DNA of 18,240 nucleotides from contig JAISRS010000289.1 in the NCBI GenBank assembly GCA_031273485.1, positions 1-18,240 on the forward strand, in the 5' to 3' direction. Source of the stretch: Prevotellaceae bacterium. GTDB taxonomy: Bacteria > Bacteroidota > Bacteroidia > Bacteroidales > UBA932. The notes beneath the pieces were generated by a model. It saw nothing but the letters and a program-made list of their open reading frames with translations. It was not told the DNA's origin and made no database searches. The position numbers and the translations under genes are program-made. Below are positions 1 through 7,959 of the stretch, one piece after another (positions within the stretch are counted from its first letter, which is position 1; the number at the start of each line of letters is the position of its first letter).

Positions 1-538
1 CCGGTTTAGCTTCGGACGATTTTTTACGACTACGACGAGTGGTTTTCTTAACTTCTTTCTTTGAAGTGGATTTCAATGCGTTTTCATTAAAATCTACCAG
101 TTCAATCATAGCCATTTCAGCAGCATCTCCTTGACGAAATCCCACTTTCAACACTCTGGTATATCCGCCCGGACGATCGGCTATTTTAGTAGCAATTGTT
201 CCAAACAGTTCTTTAACAGCGTCTTTATCTTTAAGATAGCTGAAAACCAAACGACGTGCGGGAGTTGAAGAATTTACATTAATTGTTTTTTCTATTTTTT
301 CGATGTTTCCGTCTTTTCCGGTTACTTCCACAGTTCTAACTTCCGGAGTAATCACAACGTTATTTGCCGCTTTGGATTTTGTGATAAGAGGCTCTATGTA
401 AACCTGCAATGCTTTAGCTTTTGCGACGGTTGTTGTAATACGTTTGTGTTTAATCAGCGACACCGCCATATTTGCCAACATAGCTTTACGGTGCGAAGCC
501 GTACGTCCTAAATGATTAAATTTCTTATTGTGTCTCAT
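1..538 (-). CDS. rplQ: 50S ribosomal protein L17 (bL17), partial at left edge
   Basis: Large-subunit protein near the peptide exit side. It starts at ATG 538 and is open to the window edge (179 codons visible, no stop), so the C-terminus is missing. The opening MRHNKKFNHLGRTASHR and the later ADRPGGYTR and IELVDFNENA motifs are typical of Bacteroidales L17. Compared with remembered Bacteroides and E. coli L17, residues about 57-88 are extra: a segment rich in V, E and K follows EPLITKSK and precedes the ARRLVFSYL helix. The visible end is Lys/Arg/Ser-rich, as in the extended tails of Bacteroidota L17. It lies just downstream of rpoA with a 2-nt gap, the usual end of the alpha operon. Confidence 0.97.
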   Translation of the reverse strand, partial: MRHNKKFNHLGRTASHRKAMLANMAVSLIKHKRITTTVAKAKALQVYIEPLITKSKAANNVVITPEVRTVEVTGKDGNIEKIEKTINVNSSTPARRLVFSYLKDKDAVKELFGTIATKIADRPGGYTRVLKVGFRQGDAAEMAMIELVDFNENALKSTSKKEVKKTTRRSRKKSSEAKP

Positions 539-540
539 TT

Positions 541-1536
541 TTATTCTTTATCAAATTTATATCTTGAAATGTCCATTCCAAAAGAAAGATGATTATTAGT
601 TAGCAATTCTTCCAATTCGGTCAAAGATTTTTTACCGAAGTTTCGGAATTTCAACAAATCCTGCTTTTGGTATTTCACCAAATCGGCTAATATTTCCACT
701 TCGGCTGATTTCAGGCAATTTAATGCTCTAACGGATAAATCCATATCAATCAGCTTCGTTTTCAACAATTGACGTATTTGCACATCGCCTCCGTCATAAT
801 CATCATTTTTAACTTTTATTTCAAATTCTTCCGTTATTCGTCTTTCATCCGTAAACAGCATAAAGTGATGAATAAGGATATTTGCCGCATCTTTCAATGC
901 ATCTTTGGGAGAAATGGAACCGTCGGTGGTAATTTCTAAGAGAAGTTTTTCGTAGTCTGTTTTTTGTTCAACGCGCCAGTTATCAACCGTATATTTAACG
1001 TTTTTTATCGGAGTATGAATCGAGTCAATCGGAATCAGTCCAAATTCGGCGTCTTCCGGTCTGTTTTCTTCCGCCGGAACGTAACCTCTGCCTTTTTTGA
1101 TAATCAAATCGAATTGTAATTTAACGTTGGGTTCCATACGACAGATCAGTTGATCGGGATTAAGAACCTCGAACGAATTTAGAAAATTATTTAATAATCC
1201 TGCGTTAAATTCGCTTTGTCCCGTAACCACAACAGTAACTCTTTCGTTATCTATACCTTCAAGGAGTTTTTTAAATCTTATTCTTTTCAGATTCAGTATA
1301 ATTTCAACAACATTTTCGATCACTCCCTGTATTGTTGTAAATTCGTGATCAACTCCTGCAATTTTGATACAACTAATAGCGTAACCTTCAAGTGATGAAA
1401 GTAAAATACGACGGAGCGAGTTTCCTATAGTTATACCGTATCCCGGTTCGAGGGGGCGGAACTCAAATCTGCCGAACGCAGCATCTGCGTCAAGCATAAT
1501 AACCTTATCAGGTCTTTGAAATGCTAATATTGCCAT
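541..1536 (-). CDS. rpoA: DNA-directed RNA polymerase subunit alpha
   Basis: Alpha subunit, which dimerises to scaffold assembly of beta and beta-prime and contacts upstream DNA and activators through its C-terminal domain. At 331 residues it has normal length. The N-terminal domain carries the dimerisation motif GNSLRRILLSSLEG (about residues 38-51). The C-terminal domain (about 262-331) has the helix-hairpin-helix pattern VRALNCLKSAEV followed by FGKKSLTELEELL, with the DNA-contacting Arg of VRxxNCL present. The ATG is preceded by an AAGGA-like element (AAAAGGAATATTATG). Its position between rpsD and rplQ is the usual alpha-operon arrangement. Confidence 0.99.
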   Translation of the reverse strand: MAILAFQRPDKVIMLDADAAFGRFEFRPLEPGYGITIGNSLRRILLSSLEGYAISCIKIAGVDHEFTTIQGVIENVVEIILNLKRIRFKKLLEGIDNERVTVVVTGQSEFNAGLLNNFLNSFEVLNPDQLICRMEPNVKLQFDLIIKKGRGYVPAEENRPEDAEFGLIPIDSIHTPIKNVKYTVDNWRVEQKTDYEKLLLEITTDGSISPKDALKDAANILIHHFMLFTDERRITEEFEIKVKNDDYDGGDVQIRQLLKTKLIDMDLSVRALNCLKSAEVEILADLVKYQKQDLLKFRNFGKKSLTELEELLTNNHLSFGMDISRYKFDKE

Positions 1537-1570
1537 AATATTCCTTTTTATCTTTTTGTTTTACTGTAAA

Positions 1571-1589
1571 ACCGAAATTTTCATTCGGG
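1571..1589 (-). terminator. Weak hairpin with short T run between rpsD and rpoA
   Basis: In the 61-nt gap, the minus strand reads CCGAA, a 7-nt loop, TTCGG and then TTTTA (arms 1584-1588 and 1572-1576). A 5-bp stem with four T residues is too weak to call a real terminator. At most it could attenuate transcription or mark an RNA processing site before rpoA. It may be chance. Confidence 0.2.
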
Positions 1590-1597
1590 TTTATCTT

Positions 1598-2209
1598 TTA
1601 CGATTTAGAATAAAGTTCCACAATTAACTGTTCATTAATAGTTTCCGGAATTTCCGTACGATCCGGGCGATTCAGAAACTTTGCAGACAAGTTTTCGCTG
1701 TTCCAGTCGAGCCACGAAAAGCGGCTTTTTTGAATTGATCCCAGCGAATCCTTGATTACTTCCAAAGATTTCGACCGTTCGCGAACACTCACCACATCCC
1801 CCGAGGAGAGCAAAAGTGAAGGGATATTACACACGTGACCATTCACCGTGATATGGCAATGCGTCACTAACTGCCGTGCCGCCGCACGCGACGGGGCTAC
1901 TCCCAAACGATAAACGGTATTATCCAAACGACTTTCGAGCAGCATAATAAGATTTTCGCCCTTACGTCCTTTCATTCGGGATGCTTTTTCGTACAAATTA
2001 CGGAACTGACGTTCAAGCAAACCATAAGTATATTTAACCTTCTGTTTTTCCTGCAACTGGGTGCCATATTCGGATACCTTTTTGCGTCTTCTCATGGGAC
2101 CATGTTGTCCCGGAGGATATTTTTTCCGTTCAAAATCCTTATCCGGTCCGAAGATCGGTTCACCGAATTTACGCGCTATTTTTGTTTTTGGTCCGGTATA
2201 TCTTGCCAT
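1598..2209 (-). CDS. rpsD: 30S ribosomal protein S4 (uS4)
   Basis: Primary 16S rRNA-binding protein that nucleates 30S assembly; in many bacteria it also represses the alpha operon. The 203-residue length is normal. The N-terminus MARYTGPKTKIARKFGEPIF lacks the cysteine cluster of zinc-binding S4 forms. The S4 RNA-binding domain starts near residue 92 (SRLDNTVYRLGVAPSRAAARQLV and then ITVNGH). It sits between rpsK and rpoA as in other Bacteroidota. The 55-nt gap upstream is very A/T-rich. Whether S4 feedback operates here cannot be seen. Confidence 0.99.
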   Translation of the reverse strand: MARYTGPKTKIARKFGEPIFGPDKDFERKKYPPGQHGPMRRRKKVSEYGTQLQEKQKVKYTYGLLERQFRNLYEKASRMKGRKGENLIMLLESRLDNTVYRLGVAPSRAAARQLVTHCHITVNGHVCNIPSLLLSSGDVVSVRERSKSLEVIKDSLGSIQKSRFSWLDWNSENLSAKFLNRPDRTEIPETINEQLIVELYSKS

Positions 2210-2264
2210 TTATTTTTCTATTTAATGTTTTTTAAAAAATTTTTACAAAATTATCTCATAATCA

Positions 2265-2651
2265 TTACACACGACGACGACCCGGAGGGCGGCAACCATT
2301 ATGAGGGATAGGAGTAACATCAACAATCTCGATTACTTCGATACCTGCTGTATTAATTTGCCTGATAGCGGCTTCTCTGCCCGACCCGGGACCTTTCACA
2401 AAGACTTTTACTCGACGTAAGCCCAAATCGTGCGCTACTTTAGCGCATTCCGAGGCAGCGGTTTGCGCTGCATAGGGCGTATTTTTCTTCGAGCCTCTAA
2501 AGCCTTTTTTACCGGCGGACGACCAACTAATTACCTGACCTTCGTTGTTGGTAATTGAAATAATAATGTTATTAAACGTAGAATGTATATGGGCTTGTCC
2601 ATGTGCTTCTACCTTAACCACTCTCTTTTTTTGAATTGTTCTTTTTGCCAT
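2265..2651 (-). CDS. rpsK: 30S ribosomal protein S11 (uS11)
   Basis: Platform protein of the small subunit that helps shape the mRNA exit site. The 128 residues contain HIHSTFNNIIISITN near the N-terminus, SSAGKKGFRGSKKNTPYAAQ in the centre and the signature end DVTPIPHNGCRPPGRRRV, so both ends are intact. A 10-nt gap separates it from rpsM upstream, consistent with co-transcription. Confidence 0.99.
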   Translation of the reverse strand: MAKRTIQKKRVVKVEAHGQAHIHSTFNNIIISITNNEGQVISWSSAGKKGFRGSKKNTPYAAQTAASECAKVAHDLGLRRVKVFVKGPGSGREAAIRQINTAGIEVIEIVDVTPIPHNGCRPPGRRRV

Positions 2652-2661
2652 CGTTACTTAA

Positions 2662-3039
2662 TTATTTAGTTGCTTTCTTTTTATTAGCAACGGTTTTACG
2701 TTTACCTTTGCGGGTACGGGCATTATTCTTGGTGCTTTGACCGCGAACGGGCAAACCTAAACGGTGACGGATACCTCTGTAACATCCTATATCCATTAAT
2801 CGTTTAATATTTAATTGAATTGAAGAACGAAGTTCTCCTTCAATCTTATAATTTTGCCCGATAATATTACGAATATTCGTTACCTGCTCATCGTTCCAAT
2901 CTCTTACTTTCACATCATAATCTATTGATGCTTCTTCCAGAATTTTTCGGGCAGTTGACCGACCTATACCGAATATATAAGTCAAGCCTATTTCGCCTCG
3001 TTTGTTTTTTGGTAAATCAACTCCTGCAATACGTGCCAT
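2662..3039 (-). CDS. rpsM: 30S ribosomal protein S13 (uS13)
   Basis: Head protein of the 30S subunit that contacts the P-site tRNA and forms intersubunit bridges with L5. The 125 residues begin MARIAGVDLPKNKRGEIGLTYI with the helix-turn GIGRSTARKIL. The conserved Arg-rich segment CYRGIRHRLGLPVRGQ is followed by NNARTRKGKRKTV and a basic tail ending KKKATK. It follows rpmJ with a 34-nt gap, as in other Bacteroidota alpha operons. Confidence 0.99.
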   Translation of the reverse strand: MARIAGVDLPKNKRGEIGLTYIFGIGRSTARKILEEASIDYDVKVRDWNDEQVTNIRNIIGQNYKIEGELRSSIQLNIKRLMDIGCYRGIRHRLGLPVRGQSTKNNARTRKGKRKTVANKKKATK

Positions 3040-3073
3040 ATTGTTGTTTTAAAAATTACGAATTTAATAAATT

Positions 3074-3190
3074 TTATCCTTGACGCATTTTAAATTTCGG
3101 ATTCTTTTTACATATAACATATAAACGACCTTTGCGTTTTACGATTTTACAATCCTCACTGCGTTTTTTAACGGATGCTCTTACTTTCAT
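3074..3190 (-). CDS. rpmJ: 50S ribosomal protein L36 (bL36)
   Basis: A 38-codon gene read directly from ATG 3190 to TAA 3074; the protein starts MKVRASVKKRSEDCKIVKRK and ends KNPKFKMRQG. L36 is the smallest large-subunit protein and stabilises 23S rRNA near the peptidyl-transferase region. Classical L36 binds zinc through a CxxC...C...H site. Here Cys14 and Cys27 remain, but the first cysteine is Ser11 and no histidine is present, so the site is probably non-functional, as in other Bacteroidales forms. It lies between infA and rpsM. Confidence 0.97.
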   Translation of the reverse strand: MKVRASVKKRSEDCKIVKRKGRLYVICKKNPKFKMRQG

Positions 3191-3250
3191 TGTTTTAATT
3201 TTAATTACTTTAAACAAGTTATTTCCTGTTCAAAGTTTATAGGTTTTTTT

Positions 3251-3469
3251 TTATTTATACCTAAACGAAATTCTACCTTTAGACAAATCATACGGTGACA
3301 TTTCCACCTTCACTCTATCGCCCGGCAAGATTTTGATATAATGCATCCTCATCTTTCCGGAGATATGTGCTATTATGACATGACCATTGTCAAGTTCTAC
3401 ACGGAACATTGCGTTCGACAATGATTCTACAATTGTTCCGTCCTGTTCTATCGCGGCTTGTTTTGCCAT
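3251..3469 (-). CDS. infA: Translation initiation factor IF-1
   Basis: A 72-residue OB-fold protein that occupies the A site of the 30S subunit during initiation and assists IF-2 and IF-3. The hallmark stretches are DGTIVESLSNAMFRVELDNGH, HISGKMRMHYIKILPGDRVK and the end PYDLSKGRISFRYK, matching the family's usual length. It is 11 nt downstream of map, so the two genes are almost certainly co-transcribed, and is followed by rpmJ after 60 nt. Confidence 0.99.
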   Translation of the reverse strand: MAKQAAIEQDGTIVESLSNAMFRVELDNGHVIIAHISGKMRMHYIKILPGDRVKVEMSPYDLSKGRISFRYK

Positions 3470-3480
3470 GCAAATCTACT

Positions 3481-4260
3481 TCAATTTTTGTTATTTAATA
3501 CTTCTTCAACAAATTCAAAAGTTGACAATACATCAGCTTTAGTTTGACCAACGGCAACCGTCAATTCATAATGGGCGGATAAACTGCCATCTTTTGTTCT
3601 GATTGTCCATCCATCACGTTCCTGATAAATCTCCTTCTTGCCCATGTTAATCATGGGTTCGATGCAGATCACCATTCCACTGTAAAGTTTGGGTCCTTGA
3701 CCTCTCCTGCCGTAATTGGGTACTTCGGGACGTTCGTGCATTTTTCTTCCTATTGTGTGTCCTACCATTTCTCGGACAACGGAATAGCCGAACTTCTCTA
3801 CATGACCCTGTATTGCATTTGAGATGTCGCCCATACGGTTTCCTGCTGTTGCTTGCGCAATTCCCTTAAACAGTGATTCTTTCGTCGCTTTCAGAAGCAT
3901 TTCTGCTGCAGGAGCTATCCTGCCAACCGCGAAAGTGTATGCCGAATCACCATAAAAGCCTTTCATTTTTGTTCCACAATCCACCGATACTATGTCTCCT
4001 TCCTGCAAGCGATATGCCGAAGGGATTCCATGCACCACTACACTGTTGAGCGAAATACAAAGTGTATTTGGGAAACCGTTATAGCCGAGAAAACCGGGTA
4101 CGGCGCCGTGGTCGCGAATAAATTGCTCAGCCACCTTGTCAAGCTCCAAGGTAGATACTCCCGGAGTGACATATTTCGCAACCTCTGCCAAAGTCCTTGA
4201 AACTAAGAGAGCATTTTCTCTCATTATTTCTATTTCCTCGTCTGTTTTTATATTATCCAT
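3481..4260 (-). CDS. map: Type I methionine aminopeptidase
   Basis: Cytosolic metallopeptidase that removes the initiator methionine from nascent proteins, acting at the ribosome exit. The 259 residues have the pita-bread fold signature with all expected ligands: His77 in VHGIP, Asp94 in VSVDCG, Asp105 in GFYGDSA, His168 in VGHTIG, Glu201 in ICIEPM and Glu232 in HYELTV. There is no N-terminal zinc-finger or SH3-binding extension, so it is the short bacterial type Ia. It is the first gene after a 156-nt gap carrying a promoter-like box and is followed closely by infA. Confidence 0.98.
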   Translation of the reverse strand: MDNIKTDEEIEIMRENALLVSRTLAEVAKYVTPGVSTLELDKVAEQFIRDHGAVPGFLGYNGFPNTLCISLNSVVVHGIPSAYRLQEGDIVSVDCGTKMKGFYGDSAYTFAVGRIAPAAEMLLKATKESLFKGIAQATAGNRMGDISNAIQGHVEKFGYSVVREMVGHTIGRKMHERPEVPNYGRRGQGPKLYSGMVICIEPMINMGKKEIYQERDGWTIRTKDGSLSAHYELTVAVGQTKADVLSTFEFVEEVLNNKN

Positions 4261-4308
4261 CTATTATCGAAAGAACCTTTTTACTATTTTTCATTCGAAA
4301 ATTGAATG

Positions 4309-4316
4309 CAAAAGTA
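4309..4316 (-). promoter_or_regulatory. Bacteroidota-type -7 box upstream of map
   Basis: The minus strand reads TACTTTTG, matching the Bacteroidota -7 consensus TAnnTTTG, 48 nt before the map ATG in the 156-nt secY-map gap. No good TTTG -33 box is seen at the expected distance; that region is a run of A on the coding strand. The surrounding TGCAAAAGTA resembles the boxes before rpsJ and rplF. It probably gives map-infA-rpmJ-alpha operon transcription independent of secY. Confidence 0.5.
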
Positions 4317-4416
4317 AATGTTTTTTTTTAATTCTCTATTATATTTTGCAAAATGGTGTGATTTATCATCTTTCACCTTATCAATTTTCTGCATTTTTTT
4401 TCAGAATACCGACTTT

Positions 4417-5766
4417 TTATGATGGCGTACGTCCTTTTAAACGTCCTGTTTTCATCAAACCGTCATAATGGCGAAGCAATAAATGACTTTCTATTTGTTG
4501 CAGTGTATCAAGCACTACGCCGACCAAAATCAATAATGAAGTTCCTCCGTAGAAATTTGCAAACTGTTGATTAATATCCAGAAATCTGTATGCAAATGTG
4601 GGAAGAATTGCTATCAGAGCCAAAAATATTGAGCCGGGCAATGTAATTCTCGACATTATGTTGTCAATATATTCCGATGTTTTCTTTCCGGGCTTTACTC
4701 CCGGTATAAAACCTCCGTTTTTCTTCATTTCTTCCGCCATCATTGTCGGATTCACCGTTATTGCGGTGTAAAAATAGGTAAACACAATTACCAGCACTGC
4801 AAAAACTACTGTGTACCAAAATCCGTAAGGGCTGAATGCCTGTACAAATCCGCTTGCCGAATCAAATCCCGAAAATAGCATGGGAACAAACATCAAAGCT
4901 TGCGCAAAGATAATCGGCATAACGCCTGCCGCGTTAATTTTTAGAGGTATATACTGACGCGCTCCTCCGTATTGTTTATTTCCTACAACTCTTCTGGCAT
5001 ATTGAACCGGAATCCGGCGCACCGCCTGAACTAAGGCTATGCTTGCCATGAATATAAACAAAAGGATGAGTATTTCAACAATCAGCAATAAGGGACCTCC
5101 TGTTGTCTCCGAAAAGCGAACATTAATTTCTGCCACAAGTGCATGGGGCAAACGCGCTATGATACCAATCATAATCAGCAACGATATTCCGTTTCCCAAA
5201 CCTCTGTCGGTGATACGTTCGCCAAGCCACATAACAAACATTGTTCCTGCAACTAAGCATAGCACCGCGGGCAGTGTATAAGACCAAAAACCTTTAATCA
5301 GAAACGCTTCGGCCGGAAGTTGCGATTTCAATGCAACTAAATACGTAGGAGCTTGAGCGGCAAGGATAACCAAAGTCAATAATCTTGTATATTGGTTAAT
5401 TTTACGTCTTCCGCTTTCTCCCTCGCGCTGTATTCTCTGAAACGAAGGCACCATTATTGTTAAAAGTTGAATAACAATTGATGCCGATATGTAAGGCATA
5501 ACGCCTAATGCAAAGATAGATGCGTTAGAAAAAGCGCCTCCCGAAAATAAATCCAACATTCCCATTAATCCTTCCTGCGCAGATGTAGTGAAAGCGTCAA
5601 GCATTGTGGGGTCTATACCGGGCAGAACGACAAAACTTCCAAAACGGAATACAAGGAGTAAAAGAAGCGTATAACCTATTCTGGTACGCAGTTCTTCTAT
5701 TCTGTAGATGTTTTGTATAGTTTGTACAAACCGGGTGATACCTAAGACATTTAATATCTTATTCAT
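4417..5766 (-). CDS. secY: Protein translocase subunit SecY
   Basis: Pore subunit of the SecYEG translocon in the inner membrane, which exports unfolded proteins and inserts membrane proteins. The 449 residues show the family layout of ten hydrophobic helices. After the first helix comes the plug region (PGIDPTMLDAF...LFSGGAFSNASIFALGVMPYI). The conserved RIQREGESGRRKINQYTR loop follows, then the cytosolic ribosome/SecA-binding loops (QAVRRIPVQYARRVVG and EEMKKNGGFIPGVKPGKKT). The C-terminus ends LMKTGRLKGRTPS. It lies 6 nt downstream of rplO, the standard end of the spc operon. Confidence 0.99.
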   Translation of the reverse strand: MNKILNVLGITRFVQTIQNIYRIEELRTRIGYTLLLLLVFRFGSFVVLPGIDPTMLDAFTTSAQEGLMGMLDLFSGGAFSNASIFALGVMPYISASIVIQLLTIMVPSFQRIQREGESGRRKINQYTRLLTLVILAAQAPTYLVALKSQLPAEAFLIKGFWSYTLPAVLCLVAGTMFVMWLGERITDRGLGNGISLLIMIGIIARLPHALVAEINVRFSETTGGPLLLIVEILILLFIFMASIALVQAVRRIPVQYARRVVGNKQYGGARQYIPLKINAAGVMPIIFAQALMFVPMLFSGFDSASGFVQAFSPYGFWYTVVFAVLVIVFTYFYTAITVNPTMMAEEMKKNGGFIPGVKPGKKTSEYIDNIMSRITLPGSIFLALIAILPTFAYRFLDINQQFANFYGGTSLLILVGVVLDTLQQIESHLLLRHYDGLMKTGRLKGRTPS

Positions 5767-5772
5767 TATTCT

Positions 5773-6219
5773 TTACAGTTTTATTGCTTTTCCCTGTTGC
5801 GCCTCAATGGCTGCGATTGCAGATTTTGAGAACGCATGGGCAGTAATTTCCAAAGCAAGATTTAACTCTCCATTACCCAGTATTTTAACCTTATTATTTT
5901 TAGATATTAATCCTGCTTCTATCAGGGTTCCAATATCTATTACAGTCAAATTTTGTTTTTCAGCCAGTTGTTGCAGGGTAGAAAGATTAACTGGTTTGTA
6001 CTCAACGCGGTTTCTGTTTGTGAATCCATATTTAGGTAAACGGCGTTGAATAGGCATTTGACCTCCTTCGAATCCGAATTTGCGCGAATACCCTGAACGG
6101 GATTGAGCTCCTTTATTTCCACGTGTGGAAGTTCCCCCACGCCCCGAACCTTCTCCGCGACCGATTCTTTTCACTTTGCGAGTAGCCCCTTTTGCGGGCT
6201 TCAAATTACTCAAATTCAT
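5773..6219 (-). CDS. rplO: 50S ribosomal protein L15 (uL15)
   Basis: Large-subunit assembly protein with an extended basic N-terminal arm reaching into 23S rRNA. The 148 residues begin MNLSNLKPAKGATRKVKRIG, followed by the Gly/Arg-rich signature GRGEGSGRGGTSTRGNKGAQSRSG and QMPIQRRLPKYGF. The C-terminal globular part holds GTLIEAGLI and the end AIEAQQGKAIKL. It lies 25 nt after rpmD and 6 nt before secY. An AAGGAAT element about 9 nt before the ATG may aid initiation. Confidence 0.99.
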   Translation of the reverse strand: MNLSNLKPAKGATRKVKRIGRGEGSGRGGTSTRGNKGAQSRSGYSRKFGFEGGQMPIQRRLPKYGFTNRNRVEYKPVNLSTLQQLAEKQNLTVIDIGTLIEAGLISKNNKVKILGNGELNLALEITAHAFSKSAIAAIEAQQGKAIKL

Positions 6220-6244
6220 GATATATATTCCTTCTTCTTATGTT

Positions 6245-6427
6245 TTACTTTAATTCTTCTACTTTCACCAAATGATGAATTGCTTTAATCATACCTTCCA
6301 CTGAGGGTGTTGCCTCGCGTTCTACTGTTTGACGAATCTTGTGAAGACCAAGTGTATCCAATGTAGCGCGTTGCTTTTTGTTTGAGCCTATTCTGCTTCT
6401 TACTTGTGTAATTTTGTATATAGCCAT
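6245..6427 (-). CDS. rpmD: 50S ribosomal protein L30 (uL30)
   Basis: A 60-residue large-subunit protein of the short bacterial L30 type. MAIYKITQVRSRIGSNKKQR is followed by TLDTLGLHKIRQTVE, which is the family signature, and ends with the helix GMIKAIHHLVKVEE. Its place between rpsE (12-nt gap) and rplO (25-nt gap) is canonical. Confidence 0.98.
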   Translation of the reverse strand: MAIYKITQVRSRIGSNKKQRATLDTLGLHKIRQTVEREATPSVEGMIKAIHHLVKVEELK

Positions 6428-6439
6428 CTCTTTTTTTTC

Positions 6440-6958
6440 TTATCCGTTAAATACTCTTTTCATTGGTAACCCGCGCAATTGTGCAACGGTGTATGCATCA
6501 CGCAATTCGAGCAAGGCTGCTACAGTTGCCTTAACCAGATTATGAGGGTTTGAAGAGCCTTTGGATTTTGCCAACACATCGTGTATTCCTGCGCTTTCCA
6601 AAACGGCGCGCATAGCGCCTCCTGCCTTCACTCCTGTTCCGGGGGCGGCGGGTTTGATAAAAACTCTTGCGCCTCCGAATTTTGATTCCTGTTCATGAGG
6701 TATTGTGCCTCTGAAAACGGGAACTTTCACCAAATTCTTTTTAGCATCTTCTATGCCTTTTCCTATAGCGTCGGTTACTTCGCCTGCTTTTCCCAGACCG
6801 TAACCCACAATGCCGTTTGCATTGCCAACGACCACAATAGCAGCAAAGCTAAAATGACGTCCTCCTTTTGTTACTTTTGTAACACGCTGTATTGCCACCA
6901 ATTTATCGACCAACTCCAAATCGGTAGTCCTCACTCTTCTAATATTTGTATTTGCCAT
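6440..6958 (-). CDS. rpsE: 30S ribosomal protein S5 (uS5)
   Basis: Small-subunit protein that forms part of the mRNA entry tunnel with S3 and S4 and contributes to decoding accuracy. The 172 residues contain the double-stranded RNA-binding-like domain (VTKGGRHFSFAAIVVVGN, then GYGLGKAGEVTDAI) and the C-terminal S5 domain with RVFIKPAAPGTGVKAGGAMR and GSSNPHNLVKATVAAL. The start MANTNIRRVRTTDLEL matches Bacteroidales S5. It is 6 nt downstream of rplR. Confidence 0.99.
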   Translation of the reverse strand: MANTNIRRVRTTDLELVDKLVAIQRVTKVTKGGRHFSFAAIVVVGNANGIVGYGLGKAGEVTDAIGKGIEDAKKNLVKVPVFRGTIPHEQESKFGGARVFIKPAAPGTGVKAGGAMRAVLESAGIHDVLAKSKGSSNPHNLVKATVAALLELRDAYTVAQLRGLPMKRVFNG

Positions 6959-6964
6959 AATATT

Positions 6965-7327
6965 TTAAAATTTAAGACCACCTTCTCTGGCGGATTCTGC
7001 TAAACTTTTAATTTTTCCATGATACAAGTAACCTCCGCGGTCAAACACCACTGAAGTAATTCCTTTTTCTTGAGCGCGTTCCGCGGATAATTTGCCTACT
7101 AATTTAGCGACTTCTATTCCCGGTTTGCCTGCAACTTGTTCAGTCAGCGATTTATCGCGGGATGAGGCGGACGTCAAAGTTGTGCCGTTTGTATCATCTA
7201 TAAACTGAACATATATTTGTTTATTACTTCTGTACACCGACATGCGGGGACGTTCCGAAGTACCGTTTACTATTTTGCGGATACGGTATTTTATCCTTTT
7301 TCTTCTTTCTGTTTTTGTTAATGACAT
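6965..7327 (-). CDS. rplR: 50S ribosomal protein L18 (uL18)
   Basis: 5S rRNA-binding protein of the central protuberance, working with L5 and L25-type proteins. The 120 residues begin MSLTKTERRKRIKYRIRKIV and show GTSERPRMSVYRSNKQIYVQ, VGKLSAERAQEKGI and the characteristic end VVFDRGGYLYHGKIKSLAES. It lies 15 nt downstream of rplF and 6 nt upstream of rpsE. Confidence 0.99.
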   Translation of the reverse strand: MSLTKTERRKRIKYRIRKIVNGTSERPRMSVYRSNKQIYVQFIDDTNGTTLTSASSRDKSLTEQVAGKPGIEVAKLVGKLSAERAQEKGITSVVFDRGGYLYHGKIKSLAESAREGGLKF

Positions 7328-7342
7328 AAATTTTTCCCCCTG

Positions 7343-7903
7343 TTATTTAGCGTTAGCGGATTTTCCTGCTTTACGTCTGATTTGTTCGCCAACAAAGCGA
7401 ATTCCTTTACCTTTGTAGGGTTCCGGTTTTCTGAACGAACGAATTTTAGCAGCAACTTGTCCTATCAATTGTTTATCAATTGAAGTTAATGTGATAATTG
7501 GGTTTGCACCTTTTCTTTCCACCTTTGCGGTGGCTTTAACTTCGGCGGGAAGTTCAAAGTGGATATCATGCGAATATCCCAAGCTGAACTCCAGTACTTG
7601 TCCTTTGGCTTCTACTTTGTATCCTACTCCAACCAACTCTTGTTGAATTGTATAACCGGTAGAAACGCCCACGACCATACTATTGACCAATGCGCGATAC
7701 AAGCCGTGCATTGAGCGGTGGCGGGGCTGGTCTGTGGGGCGACTAAAAGTCACCGAACCATTCTCTATGGAAACTTTTATATCAGGATCGACCTTTTGTT
7801 TAAGTAAACCAAGAGGCCCTTTCACCGTAACCACATTATTGGAATCAACCGTTACGGTTACTCCTTGTGGCAGGTTTACAGGTAATTTTCCTATTCTTGA
7901 CAT
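7343..7903 (-). CDS. rplF: 50S ribosomal protein L6 (uL6)
   Basis: Large-subunit protein near the sarcin-ricin loop and factor-binding site. The 186 residues open MSRIGKLPVNLPQGVTVTVD and contain two repeats of the L6 fold; the second carries the signature KPEPYKGKGIRFVGEQIRRKAGKS. Normally rplF follows rpsH directly. Here two unrelated genes and a 114-nt gap with a promoter-like box precede it. The ATG is preceded by an A-rich leader rather than a Shine-Dalgarno, common in Bacteroidota. Confidence 0.99.
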   Translation of the reverse strand: MSRIGKLPVNLPQGVTVTVDSNNVVTVKGPLGLLKQKVDPDIKVSIENGSVTFSRPTDQPRHRSMHGLYRALVNSMVVGVSTGYTIQQELVGVGYKVEAKGQVLEFSLGYSHDIHFELPAEVKATAKVERKGANPIITLTSIDKQLIGQVAAKIRSFRKPEPYKGKGIRFVGEQIRRKAGKSANAK

Positions 7904-7951
7904 TTTTATTTTTTTATATTTAAACTATAATTTTTCTAAAATTTCAGGGTG

Positions 7952-7959
7952 CAAAGGTA
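7952..7959 (-). promoter_or_regulatory. Bacteroidota-type -7 box upstream of rplF
   Basis: The minus strand reads TACCTTTG followed by C, an exact match to TAnnTTTG and identical to the -7 box of the rpsJ promoter (GTGCAAAGGTAAAAA here, TTGCAAAGGTAGAAA there, on the plus strand). It lies 48 nt before the rplF ATG. No TTTG -33 box is seen; the spacer is taken up by a perfect dyad (7957-7981). It probably drives rplF-secY expression downstream of the inserted gene pair. Confidence 0.5.

Noticed and set aside
2246..2253. TAATTTTG box before rpsD
   Set aside because: The upstream region is the rpsK 3' end with no -33 match, and the A/T-rich context makes chance likely.
3471..3478. TAGATTTG, a TAnnTTTG match between map and infA
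   Set aside because: It lies 2 nt before the infA ATG in an 11-nt gap, with no -33 box; probably chance.
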